A DNA stretch of 19,213 nucleotides from Nitrospirota bacterium (GTDB lineage Bacteria; Nitrospirota; JACRHJ01), in NCBI GenBank assembly GCA_021785055.1, contig JAJYGS010000047.1, forward strand, positions 1 through 19,213, given 5' to 3'. This document shows, piece by piece, positions 1-7,552 of this stretch. How positions within the stretch are numbered: the first letter of the stretch is position 1; each line of letters starts with the position of its first letter. A program made the translations under genes and the position numbers. A model generated the notes under the pieces. That model was not told where the DNA came from. It saw nothing but the letters and a program-made list of their open reading frames with translations, and made no database searches.

Positions 1-633
1 TATCTCCATAAGGGCCTTTATGTCGCTTAAATCCTTGACGCCGCCGGAGGCGATTACAGGCGTAGAGACCAGTTCGGCCAGGCGTTTCGTCGCGGCAATG
101 TTATGGCCTGTCATCATGCCGTCGCGGCTTATGTCCGTATAGATTATCGCCCGCACGCCCGCGTCCTCCATCCGCCTTGCCAGATCCTCCGCCGTCACGT
201 CCGACACCTCTCCCCAGCCGCGCACGGCGACCTTGCCGCCATTTGCGTCTATGCCGGCGATTATCCTGCCGGGATATTTCTTGCAGGCCAGCATGAGAAG
301 GCCCGGCACCTCCAGCGCGGCAGTGCCCAATACCACGCGGCTCACGCCAAGCCCAAGCAGGGAGTCGATGGTGTCCATGTTTCGGATTCCGCCGCCGACC
401 TCTATGGGAATCCTGACGGCGGATAAAATGTCCTTTATGGATGCGAGGTTTTTTTGCCTGCCCGCGAACGCGCCTTCGAGGTCTACAACGTGTATAAGCT
501 CCGCACCCAGGGATTCGAAACGTTTCGCGGTCCCCGCAGGGTCTTCGGAATATACGGTCGCGTCCTCCATGCGCCCCTGGAGGAGCCTGACGCATCTGCC
601 TTCCTTCAAGTCTATCGCGGGTATAACAATCAT
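1..633 (-). CDS. hisA: HisA, ProFAR isomerase (3' end outside window)
   Basis: Phosphoribosylformimino-5-aminoimidazole carboxamide ribotide isomerase, the Amadori-type (beta/alpha)8-barrel step of histidine synthesis, cytoplasmic. I translated it directly. The ATG at 633 overlaps the hisH stop as ATGA, and the frame runs open for 211 codons to base 1; full-length HisA is about 240 aa, so roughly 30 residues are missing. Visible are the N-terminal MIVIPAIDLKEG with catalytic Asp8, the first phosphate-binding loop IEVGGGIR (about 78-84), GIDANGGKVAVRGW with the second catalytic Asp129, YTDISRDGM (165-173) and the second phosphate loop ASGGV (195-199). The ATGA overlap implies translational coupling to hisH. 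hisF and hisI would be expected beyond the left edge. Confidence 0.96.
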   Translation of the reverse strand, partial: MIVIPAIDLKEGRCVRLLQGRMEDATVYSEDPAGTAKRFESLGAELIHVVDLEGAFAGRQKNLASIKDILSAVRIPIEVGGGIRNMDTIDSLLGLGVSRVVLGTAALEVPGLLMLACKKYPGRIIAGIDANGGKVAVRGWGEVSDVTAEDLARRMEDAGVRAIIYTDISRDGMMTGHNIAATKRLAELVSTPVIASGGVKDLSDIKALMEI

Positions 634-1256
634 CTTAGTTCTCCGAATGCCTTCAGTATCTTGAGTCCCTGCTCCTGGCTCTTCTCCGGGTGGAACTGCG
701 AGGCGAAGATATTGTCCTTCCAGACGCTGGAAACGAATTCCGGGCCGTACTCCGTCGTCGTGGCCGCAATAGAGCCGTCCTGCGGGACAACGTAATACGA
801 ATGGACAAAGTAGAAAAATCCTCCATCTTCCACATCCCTGAGGTGCGGCGGACGGTTTTTGATTTTTATCCTGTTCCAGCCCATATGCGGGATTTTATAT
901 ATCTGCTCGGAGTTCCCGGAAATCTCCGCGGGGAAGCGCACCACTCGTCCCTTTAATATTCCCAGGCCCTCGTGCAGGCCGAACTCCTCGCTCTCCTCGA
1001 ACAACAGTTGAAGCCCCAGGCATATGCCCATGAACGGCCTGCCGGAGGCTATTACCTTCCGAACCGTATCGGCGAGGCCTAAACGGTCTAAGTTTCTCAT
1101 GCAGTCCGCGAACGCGCCGACGCCGGGCAGGACAACCCTGTCCGCGTCCAGAATCTTATGCTTGTCGCTTGTTACCTCCGCCTCGTGCCCGACCTTCTCG
1201 AATCCCTTCTGCACGCTGCGGAGATTTCCCATCCCGTAATCTATTATGGCAATCAT
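630..1256 (-). CDS. hisH: HisH, glutamine amidotransferase subunit of imidazole glycerol phosphate synthase
   Basis: Class I glutaminase that supplies ammonia through a tunnel to HisF to make imidazole glycerol phosphate and AICAR. It is 208 aa, normal for the family. The N-terminus IAIIDYGMGNLRSV is diagnostic. The nucleophile is Cys79 in MGICLGLQLL; the His-Glu part of the triad is His189/Glu191 in QFHPEKSQ. LPGVGAF (43-49) forms part of the oxyanion region. The ATG at 1256 has an AGGG Shine-Dalgarno about 7 nt upstream. The stop overlaps the hisA start by 4 bases. The partner hisF is not in the window. Confidence 0.97.
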   Translation of the reverse strand: MIAIIDYGMGNLRSVQKGFEKVGHEAEVTSDKHKILDADRVVLPGVGAFADCMRNLDRLGLADTVRKVIASGRPFMGICLGLQLLFEESEEFGLHEGLGILKGRVVRFPAEISGNSEQIYKIPHMGWNRIKIKNRPPHLRDVEDGGFFYFVHSYYVVPQDGSIAATTTEYGPEFVSSVWKDNIFASQFHPEKSQEQGLKILKAFGELR

Positions 1257-1278
1257 AACAATACCCTGGAAACCCCTG

Positions 1279-1303
1279 GATTCCCGCTTTCGCGGGAATG
1301 ACG
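1279..1303. repeat. REP-like palindrome in hisB-hisH gap
   Basis: Perfect 8-bp arms ATTCCCGC (1280-1287) and GCGGGAAT (1292-1299) around a TTTC loop, followed by GAC. From memory this core, ATTCCCGC...GCGGGAATGAC, is a dispersed palindrome seen in many unrelated bacterial genomes; I cannot count copies elsewhere in this genome. No T-run follows on the minus strand, so it does not look like an intrinsic terminator. Confidence 0.7.
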
Positions 1304-1335
1304 GTCATTGAAACGGATGCAGCGAATTCAGACGC

Positions 1336-1923
1336 CTACAGTTTCCCCTTCGTGGACGGTATGCCCTTGGTCCTTGTGTCGAAGGCCGTGGCGTTATCCA
1401 TCGCCCTGCCGAAGGATTTAAAAACCGCTTCTATGATATGGTGCAGGTTGATGCCGTAGGGGACGTTTATGTGGAGCGTTGTCCCGGCATGGTCTGCGAA
1501 GGCCTTGAAGAAATCGTACACAAGCTCCACGTCGAAGTCTCCGACCTTGCCCTTCGGGAGCTTGACATTATACACCAGTCCCGGCCTGCCGGAAATATCC
1601 ACCACCGTTTCCGCGAGGGCCTCGTCCATCGGAACCTTCGCAAAGCCATACCGCGCGATGCCCTTCATGTCCCCAAGCGCCTGCCTGAACGCCTGCCCAA
1701 GGACTATTCCCACGTCCTCCACGGTGTGATGATAGTCCACGCGCGTGTCGCCTTTCGCCTGCACGGTAAGGTCGAAATGCCCGTGCCGTGCCATAAGCGA
1801 GAGCATGTGGTCGAGAAACGGGACCGAGGAATCGATTTTATATTTCCCCGCGCCATCGATGTTCAGCGAGAGCTTTATATCGGTCTCGGTCGTCTTTCTC
1901 TCCACCTTCGCCCTGCGGGCCAT
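1336..1923 (-). CDS. hisB: HisB, imidazoleglycerol-phosphate dehydratase (monofunctional)
   Basis: Manganese-dependent dehydration of imidazole glycerol phosphate to imidazole acetol phosphate. At 195 aa it is the stand-alone dehydratase, without the N-terminal histidinol-phosphate phosphatase domain of the enterobacterial fusion; that phosphatase must be encoded elsewhere. The two metal-binding motifs of the internally duplicated fold are HHTVED (65-70) and HHIIEA (161-166), with FLDHML (36-41), RHGHFDL (46-52) and the conserved tail GIPSTKGKL. The start is set by a strong GGAGG at 1928-1932, close to the ATG. A 30-bp perfect palindrome abuts that ribosome site on its upstream side. Confidence 0.97.
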   Translation of the reverse strand: MARRAKVERKTTETDIKLSLNIDGAGKYKIDSSVPFLDHMLSLMARHGHFDLTVQAKGDTRVDYHHTVEDVGIVLGQAFRQALGDMKGIARYGFAKVPMDEALAETVVDISGRPGLVYNVKLPKGKVGDFDVELVYDFFKAFADHAGTTLHINVPYGINLHHIIEAVFKSFGRAMDNATAFDTRTKGIPSTKGKL

Positions 1924-1934
1924 AGAACCTCCTT

Positions 1935-1964
1935 CTGCTTTTCTTTCACGTGAAAGAAAAGCAG
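1935..1964. repeat. 30-bp perfect palindrome upstream of hisB ribosome site
   Basis: Two exactly complementary 15-base arms, 1935-1949 and 1950-1964, with no spacer, centred on CACGTG. The right side continues as CAAAAGAAAGCGAGA, which could be the remains of a longer palindrome cut on the hisB side. It ends 2 nt from the GGAGG of hisB, so in the transcript a hairpin would form directly 5' of that site. No U-tract suitable for a terminator follows. Confidence 0.85.
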
Positions 1965-2007
1965 CAAAAGAAAGCGAGACATAAAAACAGCTTTAAAGTT
2001 TTTGGTG

Positions 2008-3084
2008 TTACCTTTGTTCAAAAAGGGAACGAATCTCTTTTAGCGAATTTATAAATTCTTCGCTCTCTTCCGGCGTGCCGATTGTCACGCGCAGGCAGTC
2101 CTTGAGCGCGCCGGGCGAGTTCATGTTGCGCACCAGTATCCCGCGCGCCTTTAATTCTTTATGTATCCGTGATGCTCCAGCGACCCGGAAGAGGATAAAA
2201 TTCGTCTTCGACGGCCATGCCGTAACACCGGCAATCTCGCTCAGCGCCGTGTATAGCTTCTGCCGCTCATCAATTATCTTTGATACCTGCCCGTCTATCG
2301 CCGCGCGGTTTTTCAGCAGATACTCCGCCGCCGCCTGTGAGAGCGAGTTTATGTTATACGGCAGGCGGACCTTGTTCACCTCGCGGACGATGTCCTTGCC
2401 CGCCGCCATGACGCCGAGCCGAAGACCGGCCATGCCGACCTTCGAGAGCGTCCTCAATACCGCGAGGTTCGGAAGCTCGTTTATTTTGTCTATAAAGCTC
2501 TCGCCTGAGAAGCTGAAATACGCCTCGTCCACAACTACGATGGAAAAACAGCCCTCGATAAGCCGCCGTATGCGGTCGGGGTCGAAGAGGTTCCCCGTCG
2601 GGTTGTTCGGGTAGCTGATGAATATGACCTTCGGGCGCCGCACGGAAAAGAGCCTGAGCCAGCCGTCGAAGTTAATCTGGAAATCGGCCGTCAGAGGAAG
2701 CTCCATCACCTCCTGCCCCATCGAACGGGCGACGATGCCATACATCGAGAAGGTCGGAGTCGGGTATGAAATTATTCCGGGCGAGCCGCCGAACGCCTGG
2801 ATTATCATCCCGATAAGCTCGTCGGAGCCGTTCCCAAGGACGAGGTTTTCCGCGCCGACGCCAAAGTATTCGGAGAGCGCATCTTTCAGCCGCCTTGCCT
2901 CCGGGTCCGGATAGCGGTTTAAGGAGACTTCGGCCAGGGCGCGCATCATACCCTCCCGAAGCTCGTCCGGCAGAGAATACGGGTTCTCCATCGCGTCGAG
3001 CTTTATGCGCACACTTGCGTAATCCTCCGGCTCATACGCCGAAAGCGACGCGACTTCTTTTCTGACTAAAGACTTGATGTCCAT
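2008..3084 (-). CDS. hisC: HisC, histidinol-phosphate aminotransferase
   Basis: PLP-dependent class II (fold type I) aminotransferase converting imidazole acetol phosphate and glutamate to histidinol phosphate and 2-oxoglutarate. It is 358 aa, within the family range. The PLP-binding Lys is K215 in RTLSKVGMAGLRLG; SYPNNPTG (157-164) and VVVDEAY (183-189, Asp186 to the pyridine nitrogen) are the other cofactor motifs. LGNGSDELI (83-91) binds the cofactor phosphate. The C-terminal LRVTIGTPEE holds the substrate-carboxylate Arg. The start ATG at 3084 lacks a convincing Shine-Dalgarno; it lies 25 bp after hisG and its ATG overlaps the stop of a 4-codon mini-frame (TAATG), so coupling may compensate. 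Confidence 0.96.
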   Translation of the reverse strand: MDIKSLVRKEVASLSAYEPEDYASVRIKLDAMENPYSLPDELREGMMRALAEVSLNRYPDPEARRLKDALSEYFGVGAENLVLGNGSDELIGMIIQAFGGSPGIISYPTPTFSMYGIVARSMGQEVMELPLTADFQINFDGWLRLFSVRRPKVIFISYPNNPTGNLFDPDRIRRLIEGCFSIVVVDEAYFSFSGESFIDKINELPNLAVLRTLSKVGMAGLRLGVMAAGKDIVREVNKVRLPYNINSLSQAAAEYLLKNRAAIDGQVSKIIDERQKLYTALSEIAGVTAWPSKTNFILFRVAGASRIHKELKARGILVRNMNSPGALKDCLRVTIGTPEESEEFINSLKEIRSLFEQR

Positions 3085-3109
3085 TACTGCGGCAGCATAT
3101 TCTTACGGT

Positions 3110-3982
3110 TTACGGTATTACCTTATTCAACGGATATTCCACTATACCGGACGCGCCCGCGCGCTTGAGCTCCGGGATAAGGTCTCTCACCTTCTTCTCG
3201 TCGATGATTACTTCAAGGCTCACCCAGTCGGGGTCGGCATGGTGCGAGATAGTCGGGGAGTGCATCGCGGGCAGGACGGACGTTACTTTGTCCAGCTTCG
3301 TGCACGGCGCGTTCATTTTAAGGCCCACTTTCTCTTCCGCAGCGATCGCCCCCTGTAGGAGGATGTTCAGGTTCTCAAGCTTCTTCTTTTTCGCCGCGTC
3401 CTTCCAAGCCTCTTTATTCGCTATGAGCCGCGTGGTGGATGTCAGCATAACCTCTATTATGCGGAGCTTGTTCGCGCGAAGAGAGTTTCCGGTCTCGGTT
3501 AAGTCCACTATCGCGTCGGCAAGCCCCGCGCCGGGCTTTACCTCCGTCGCGCCCCAGGAGAACTCCACCTCCGCATTCACGCCGTGCTGCTTCAGGAACT
3601 TCTTCGTATACCCCAGAAGCTCGGTCGCAATGCGTTTCCCTTCGAGGTCTTTTACCGTTTTTATCTTCGAGTATTCCGGCACGGCGATTACCCAGCGAAC
3701 GGGCCTTAAGCCCTCCTTGGCGTAATTAAGCTCGGCTACTTCCACGACCTTCGCGCCCTGTTCCATTATCCAGTCATACCCGGTAAGACCCGCATCGAGC
3801 ACGCCGTCTTCTACGTAGCGCGGCACCTCCTGCGCGCGCACCATCATGCACTCTATCTCCGGGTCGTCTATGGAGGGATAATACGAGCGGCTGCCGACGG
3901 TGATGTTGTAGCCGGCCTTGCGGAAGATTTTAAGGGTCGATTCCTGCAAGCTGCCTTTGGGGATTCCGAGACGTAAAACCAT
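3110..3982 (-). CDS. hisG: HisG, ATP phosphoribosyltransferase, long form
   Basis: First committed step of histidine synthesis: ATP + PRPP to phosphoribosyl-ATP. At 290 aa it is the long, self-sufficient form with a C-terminal ACT-like regulatory domain (about 215-290), so no HisZ subunit should be needed and histidine feedback is expected. The N-terminus LRLGIPKGSLQEST is characteristic; GLTGYDWI (65-72) and the PRPP loop around ADAIVDLTETGNSLRAN (155-171) are visible. The ATG at 3982 has AAGGAG upstream. In this operon hisG lies downstream of hisD, separated by a 139-bp gap filled with a hairpin repeat, in contrast to the common hisG-hisD order. Confidence 0.96.
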   Translation of the reverse strand: MVLRLGIPKGSLQESTLKIFRKAGYNITVGSRSYYPSIDDPEIECMMVRAQEVPRYVEDGVLDAGLTGYDWIMEQGAKVVEVAELNYAKEGLRPVRWVIAVPEYSKIKTVKDLEGKRIATELLGYTKKFLKQHGVNAEVEFSWGATEVKPGAGLADAIVDLTETGNSLRANKLRIIEVMLTSTTRLIANKEAWKDAAKKKKLENLNILLQGAIAAEEKVGLKMNAPCTKLDKVTSVLPAMHSPTISHHADPDWVSLEVIIDEKKVRDLIPELKRAGASGIVEYPLNKVIP

Positions 3983-4038
3983 TTTGAAGAGAACTCCTTT
4001 CGTGCCCTGCTTTTAACAACGTATTTTTAATCTTGCCG

Positions 4039-4117
4039 TCCCAATCGAAGCGGAGGAACCTGCATTCGACTTATGAAGGTCAACTGTAGATTCCTCGACT
4101 TCGCTCGGAATGACAGG
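4039..4117. repeat. Imperfect inverted repeat / long hairpin in hisD-hisG gap
   Basis: Positions 4046-4064 pair with 4085-4103 in about 16 of 19 positions, counting one G-U. The blocks are CGAAG/CTTCG, GAGGAA/TTCCTC and CTGCA/TGTAG. The 20-nt loop contains a further small stem, GACTT/AAGGTC (4068-4081). The right arm, ATTCCTCGACTTCGCTCGG followed by AATGACA, matches a dispersed repeat I recognise from many bacterial genomes; the left arm looks like a degenerate inverted copy of it. It therefore resembles a BIME/MITE-type element. Confidence 0.7.
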
Positions 4118-4121
4118 CTTT

Positions 4122-5411
4122 TTATTGCTTCAGCCGCTTTTCCACCATCCGCGCGTGGGCGTCCAGGCCTTCCATCTTCGCTATACGGATGACGGCGGGG
4201 GCCAGTTCTTCCAGCGCCTCTTTCGTATACATCAGGACGCTCGACTTCTTCACGAAGTCGTCCGTGGAAAGCGGCGAGAAAAACCTTGCCGTCCCGCCCG
4301 TCGGGAGGACGTGGTTCGGCCCCGCGCAGTAATCCCCGACGGCCTCCGGAGTATAGTGTCCCATGAATATCGCGCCCGCGTTTTTTATCCTCGGCAGAAG
4401 CTCCATCGGCCTGTCCACGGCAAGCTCCAGGTGCTCCGGGGCTATGCGGTTCGCTATATCCGCCGCCTCGCTCAAGTCCCGCACCAGTATAATCGCGCCG
4501 TAATCGGCAAGCGATTTCTCCGCCACCTTCCGGCGCGGGAGGTCTGACAACTGCGTCTTAAGCTCTGCCTCCACTGCCTTTGCAAGCTCAGGCGAGTCCG
4601 TAACAAGCATGGCCGACGCCATCTCGTCGTGTTCCGCCTGGGAGAGCATATCCGCAGCAGCGAAAACGGGGCTTGCAGTGCCGTCCGCAACCACCAGTAT
4701 CTCGGAAGGCCCGGCCACCATGTCTATGTCCACAGCACCGAAGACAAGCCTTTTTGCCGTGGCCACGTATATGTTTCCTGGGCCGACTATTTTATCGACC
4801 ATCGGGATAGTCTTTGTGCCGTACGCCATTGCCGCGACGGCCTGCGCCCCGCCTATTTTGTATATTTCGTCGACGCCCGCGAGGTCCGCCGCCACGAGGA
4901 CTCCGGGGCTGAGCTTTCCGCCCGGTGCGGGCACGCACATAACAACCTTCGGCACGCCGGCAGCCTTCGCCGGGATTGCGTTCATAAGAACGGACGACGG
5001 ATATGACGCCTTGCCGCCGGGCACGTAAATCCCGACGCATTCAAGCGGCATTACCCTCTGGCCCAGCATTGCGCCGGACTCTTCCTGCAAAAACCAGGAC
5101 TGTGTCTTCTGGCGCTCGTGGAAATCGGAAATCCGCCGGGCCGCAAGGCGGAGCGCGTCAACGTCCTTCTCCGGCACTTCCCGGTACGCCCGTTCTATCT
5201 CTTTTTCCGTCACCCGGAATTTCTTCGGGGTAAGCTTTACGCCGTCGAATTTCCCGGTATAGGAAACGAGCGCATCGTCGCCGGATTTCCTGACGTCCCC
5301 GATGATCCTTCGGACGGTTTTCTCGACTGATGCGGGGACTTCTCCCGCCCGTCCTTCGATCTTCCTGAAGAATTTCTCGAAACCGGGCTGACCATAGTTT
5401 AAGTTTTTCAT
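4122..5411 (-). CDS. hisD: HisD, histidinol dehydrogenase
   Basis: Zinc enzyme carrying out the last two NAD-dependent oxidations, L-histidinol to histidinaldehyde to L-histidine. It is 429 aa, the normal length. Zinc ligands by family alignment are Gln258 and His261 (LSQAEHDE), Asp360 (VGDYCAGPNH) and His419 (EGLDAHARM). The acid-base pair is Glu326/His327 in APEHLEL. The NAD-region motifs VGIYVPGG (126-133) and KIVGPGNIYV (207-216) are intact. Its ATG at 5411 shares one base with the murA stop (TAATG), coupling histidine synthesis to the prfA-prmC-murA run. It opens the his block here. Confidence 0.97.
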   Translation of the reverse strand: MKNLNYGQPGFEKFFRKIEGRAGEVPASVEKTVRRIIGDVRKSGDDALVSYTGKFDGVKLTPKKFRVTEKEIERAYREVPEKDVDALRLAARRISDFHERQKTQSWFLQEESGAMLGQRVMPLECVGIYVPGGKASYPSSVLMNAIPAKAAGVPKVVMCVPAPGGKLSPGVLVAADLAGVDEIYKIGGAQAVAAMAYGTKTIPMVDKIVGPGNIYVATAKRLVFGAVDIDMVAGPSEILVVADGTASPVFAAADMLSQAEHDEMASAMLVTDSPELAKAVEAELKTQLSDLPRRKVAEKSLADYGAIILVRDLSEAADIANRIAPEHLELAVDRPMELLPRIKNAGAIFMGHYTPEAVGDYCAGPNHVLPTGGTARFFSPLSTDDFVKKSSVLMYTKEALEELAPAVIRIAKMEGLDAHARMVEKRLKQ

Positions 5412-6661
5412 TATCCGGCTCTTTTTATGCGCGCCCCGATGCCCTGGAGCTTCTCTTCCATTTTCTCGTAGCCGCGGTCAAGGTGATAGACGCGGGAGAT
5501 CTCGGAGCTTCCCTTTGCCGCCAGCGCCGCGATAACAAGCGACGCGCTCGCCCGCAGGTCCGTCGCCATCACCGGCGCGCCCAGGAGATTTTTCACTCCC
5601 TGCACAACCGCCGCGTTCCCCTGCACCTTTATATCCGCACCCATTCTCTTCAGCTCCGCAATGTGCATGAACCGGTTCTCGAACACCGTCTCCGTAATCA
5701 CGGAGAGTCCGTCCGCCACGCACATGAGCGCCATGAACTGCGCCTGCATATCCGTCGGGAAGCCGGGATACGGCAGGGTCTTTATGTCCACGGCGCGCGG
5801 CCTGTCGCAGCCCCTGAGCGTTATCCAGCCGGGGCCTTTCTCGATTTCGAAGCCGCATTCCCGAAGCTTTGTAAGCACTGCCGCCAAGTGCGCCGGCTCG
5901 CAGCCGGAAATCCTTACCTCTCCGCCGGTTATGGCGCCCGCGGCAAGGTATGTCCCGGTCTCTATCCTGTCCGGCATGACGGAATATTTCATGGGCTTAA
6001 GTTCGCTTACCCCTTCTATCCTTATCGTGTCCGTGCCCGCGCCGTTTATCTTCGCGCCCATGCTCGTCAGGCAGGCGGCCAGGTCCGTCACCTCCGGCTC
6101 GCACGCCGCGTTTTCAAGCACCGTCCTGCCGTCCGCCAAAGTCGCGGCCATCATGAGGTTCTCGGTGCCTGTAACGGTCGGGGTATCGAAGTAAATCCGG
6201 GCCCCTTTGAGACGCCTGGCCCTGGCCACCACGTAGCCGTGCTCTATCTCGACCTCCGCGCCCATGTCGCGCAGGCCGGCCAAGTGCAGGTTTATCGGGC
6301 GCGCGCCTATCGCGCAGCCGCCGGGCAGGGATACGCGCGCAGAACCGCGCCTCGCCACGAGCGGCCCAAGCACGAGCACCGAGGCCCGCATGGTCTTCAC
6401 AAGCTCGTACGGCGCTTCGTCTTTTGTCAGATTTTCGGTGTTTACATGGAAAATTCCGTCCGATGGCTGAACCTTGGCCCCAAGGTTCTCAAGAAGCCTG
6501 CCCATCGTTATGACGTCCTGGAGCGCCGGCACATTGCTGATGACGTGTTCGCCCGGCGCCAGCAGGCTCGCGCAGAGTATCGGGAGCGCGGAATTCTTCG
6601 CGCCGCTTATCTTTACCTCGCCGCTTAAACGCTTACCGCCTTCAATTACTATGGACTGCAT
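5411..6661 (-). CDS. murA: MurA, UDP-GlcNAc 1-carboxyvinyltransferase
   Basis: Transfers enolpyruvate from PEP to UDP-N-acetylglucosamine, the first committed step of peptidoglycan synthesis, in the cytoplasm. It is 416 aa, normal for the family. It has the Lys22-Asn23 pair in GAKNSALPIL, the flexible-loop cysteine Cys116 in PGGCAIGARPINLHL (the residue alkylated by fosfomycin) and the catalytic Asp304 in GFPTDMQAQFMAL. Having Cys rather than Asp at 116 predicts a fosfomycin-sensitive enzyme. It starts 6 bp after prmC and ends overlapping hisD by one base. Confidence 0.97.
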   Translation of the reverse strand: MQSIVIEGGKRLSGEVKISGAKNSALPILCASLLAPGEHVISNVPALQDVITMGRLLENLGAKVQPSDGIFHVNTENLTKDEAPYELVKTMRASVLVLGPLVARRGSARVSLPGGCAIGARPINLHLAGLRDMGAEVEIEHGYVVARARRLKGARIYFDTPTVTGTENLMMAATLADGRTVLENAACEPEVTDLAACLTSMGAKINGAGTDTIRIEGVSELKPMKYSVMPDRIETGTYLAAGAITGGEVRISGCEPAHLAAVLTKLRECGFEIEKGPGWITLRGCDRPRAVDIKTLPYPGFPTDMQAQFMALMCVADGLSVITETVFENRFMHIAELKRMGADIKVQGNAAVVQGVKNLLGAPVMATDLRASASLVIAALAAKGSSEISRVYHLDRGYEKMEEKLQGIGARIKRAG

Positions 6662-6667
6662 GGAAAC

Positions 6668-7552
6668 CTACCTTTTTACTGCTGATATTATGCGCTCGAT
6701 ACCCGCAAAATCAAGGATAATTTTCTCAAAATAAAGTCCCGGTTCGCCGTTTATCATCTCCCGGACGGCCCCGGCCTGGCCAAAACCAATCTCAAACATC
6801 AGCCTCCCTCCGGGCCTTAAGTACGCCGGCGCCTCACGGACAAGCCGCCTTATCGCGTCCAGGCCGTCCGGGCCTCCGTCCAGCGCGGCTTTCGGCTCAT
6901 ATAGCACCTCCGGCTGAAGGCCTTGCATGTCGTCCGTCGGGATATACGGCGGATTCGAGATTACGAGGTCGAGCCTGCCCTGAAGCCCTCTGCCGGAAAG
7001 AGGCTGCAACAGGTCCCCTTTCAGAAACTCCACGCCCCCCGCCGCTCCGTTTTTCTCCGCGTTTGCCGCCGCAGTCTTGAGTGCGGCCCCGGAGCTGTCC
7101 ACGGCATAAATAAACGACCCCGGCGCCTCCAGCGCGAGCGTAACGGCGATGCAGCCGGAGCCCGTCCCTATATCCGCCGCAAGGGGAGAATTAAGCCCCT
7201 TCAGGAAATCCGCCCCTTCTCGCGCCAGTGTCTCCGTCTCCGGCCTCGGAACAAGAACCGCAGGGTTCACCTTGAATATCCTGCCCGAAAACTCCTGCCG
7301 GCCCAGGATATATTGCAACGGTTCCCGCGCCGTCCGGCGCTCCACAAGGCCCGTAAAACGCCCCCGGACTGCCTGCCCAGGCTCCTCCCGAAGCCTCATT
7401 AACACACCTGAACGGCTGGTTCCCAATGCCTCGGCCATGAGGGCCTCGGCTTCGATTTGCGGGTTTTCAACGCCCGAAAGCGCGAGAATGTCGCCCGCCA
7501 GGGCTGCAAGGGACGCGATTTTTGCGCAATCGGACAGGCGTTTTTCTACCAA
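6668..7552 (-). CDS. prmC: PrmC, release-factor glutamine methyltransferase
   Basis: SAM-dependent N5-methylation of the glutamine in the GGQ motif of RF1 and RF2. It is 294 aa: an N-terminal helical release-factor-binding domain (about 1-95, with EPLQYILGRQEF at 77-88) and a Rossmann methyltransferase domain with SAM motif ADIGTGSGCIAV (126-137) and the catalytic NPPY at 200-203. No ATG lies near the start; TTG at 7552 is chosen because AAGGA lies just upstream and it overlaps the prfA stop by 7 bases, a coupling expected for an enzyme that modifies its neighbour's product. Confidence 0.95.
   Translation of the reverse strand: MVEKRLSDCAKIASLAALAGDILALSGVENPQIEAEALMAEALGTSRSGVLMRLREEPGQAVRGRFTGLVERRTAREPLQYILGRQEFSGRIFKVNPAVLVPRPETETLAREGADFLKGLNSPLAADIGTGSGCIAVTLALEAPGSFIYAVDSSGAALKTAAANAEKNGAAGGVEFLKGDLLQPLSGRGLQGRLDLVISNPPYIPTDDMQGLQPEVLYEPKAALDGGPDGLDAIRRLVREAPAYLRPGGRLMFEIGFGQAGAVREMINGEPGLYFEKIILDFAGIERIISAVKR

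Noticed and set aside
1921..1983. Possible his leader peptide beginning MSRFLLLLFF before hisB
   Set aside because: No histidine run, no Shine-Dalgarno, and it is simply a frame through the palindrome.
3082..3098. Four-codon mini-frame ending TAATG at hisC
   Set aside because: No ribosome site; too short to judge, could be chance. Mentioned under hisC only.
5483..6628. Long plus-strand open frame (381 aa) opposite murA
   Set aside because: It is Arg/His-rich, has no recognisable domain and mirrors the codon bias of the intact murA on the other strand. The same applies to the long plus-strand frames opposite gyrB, dnaN, dnaA and hisB.
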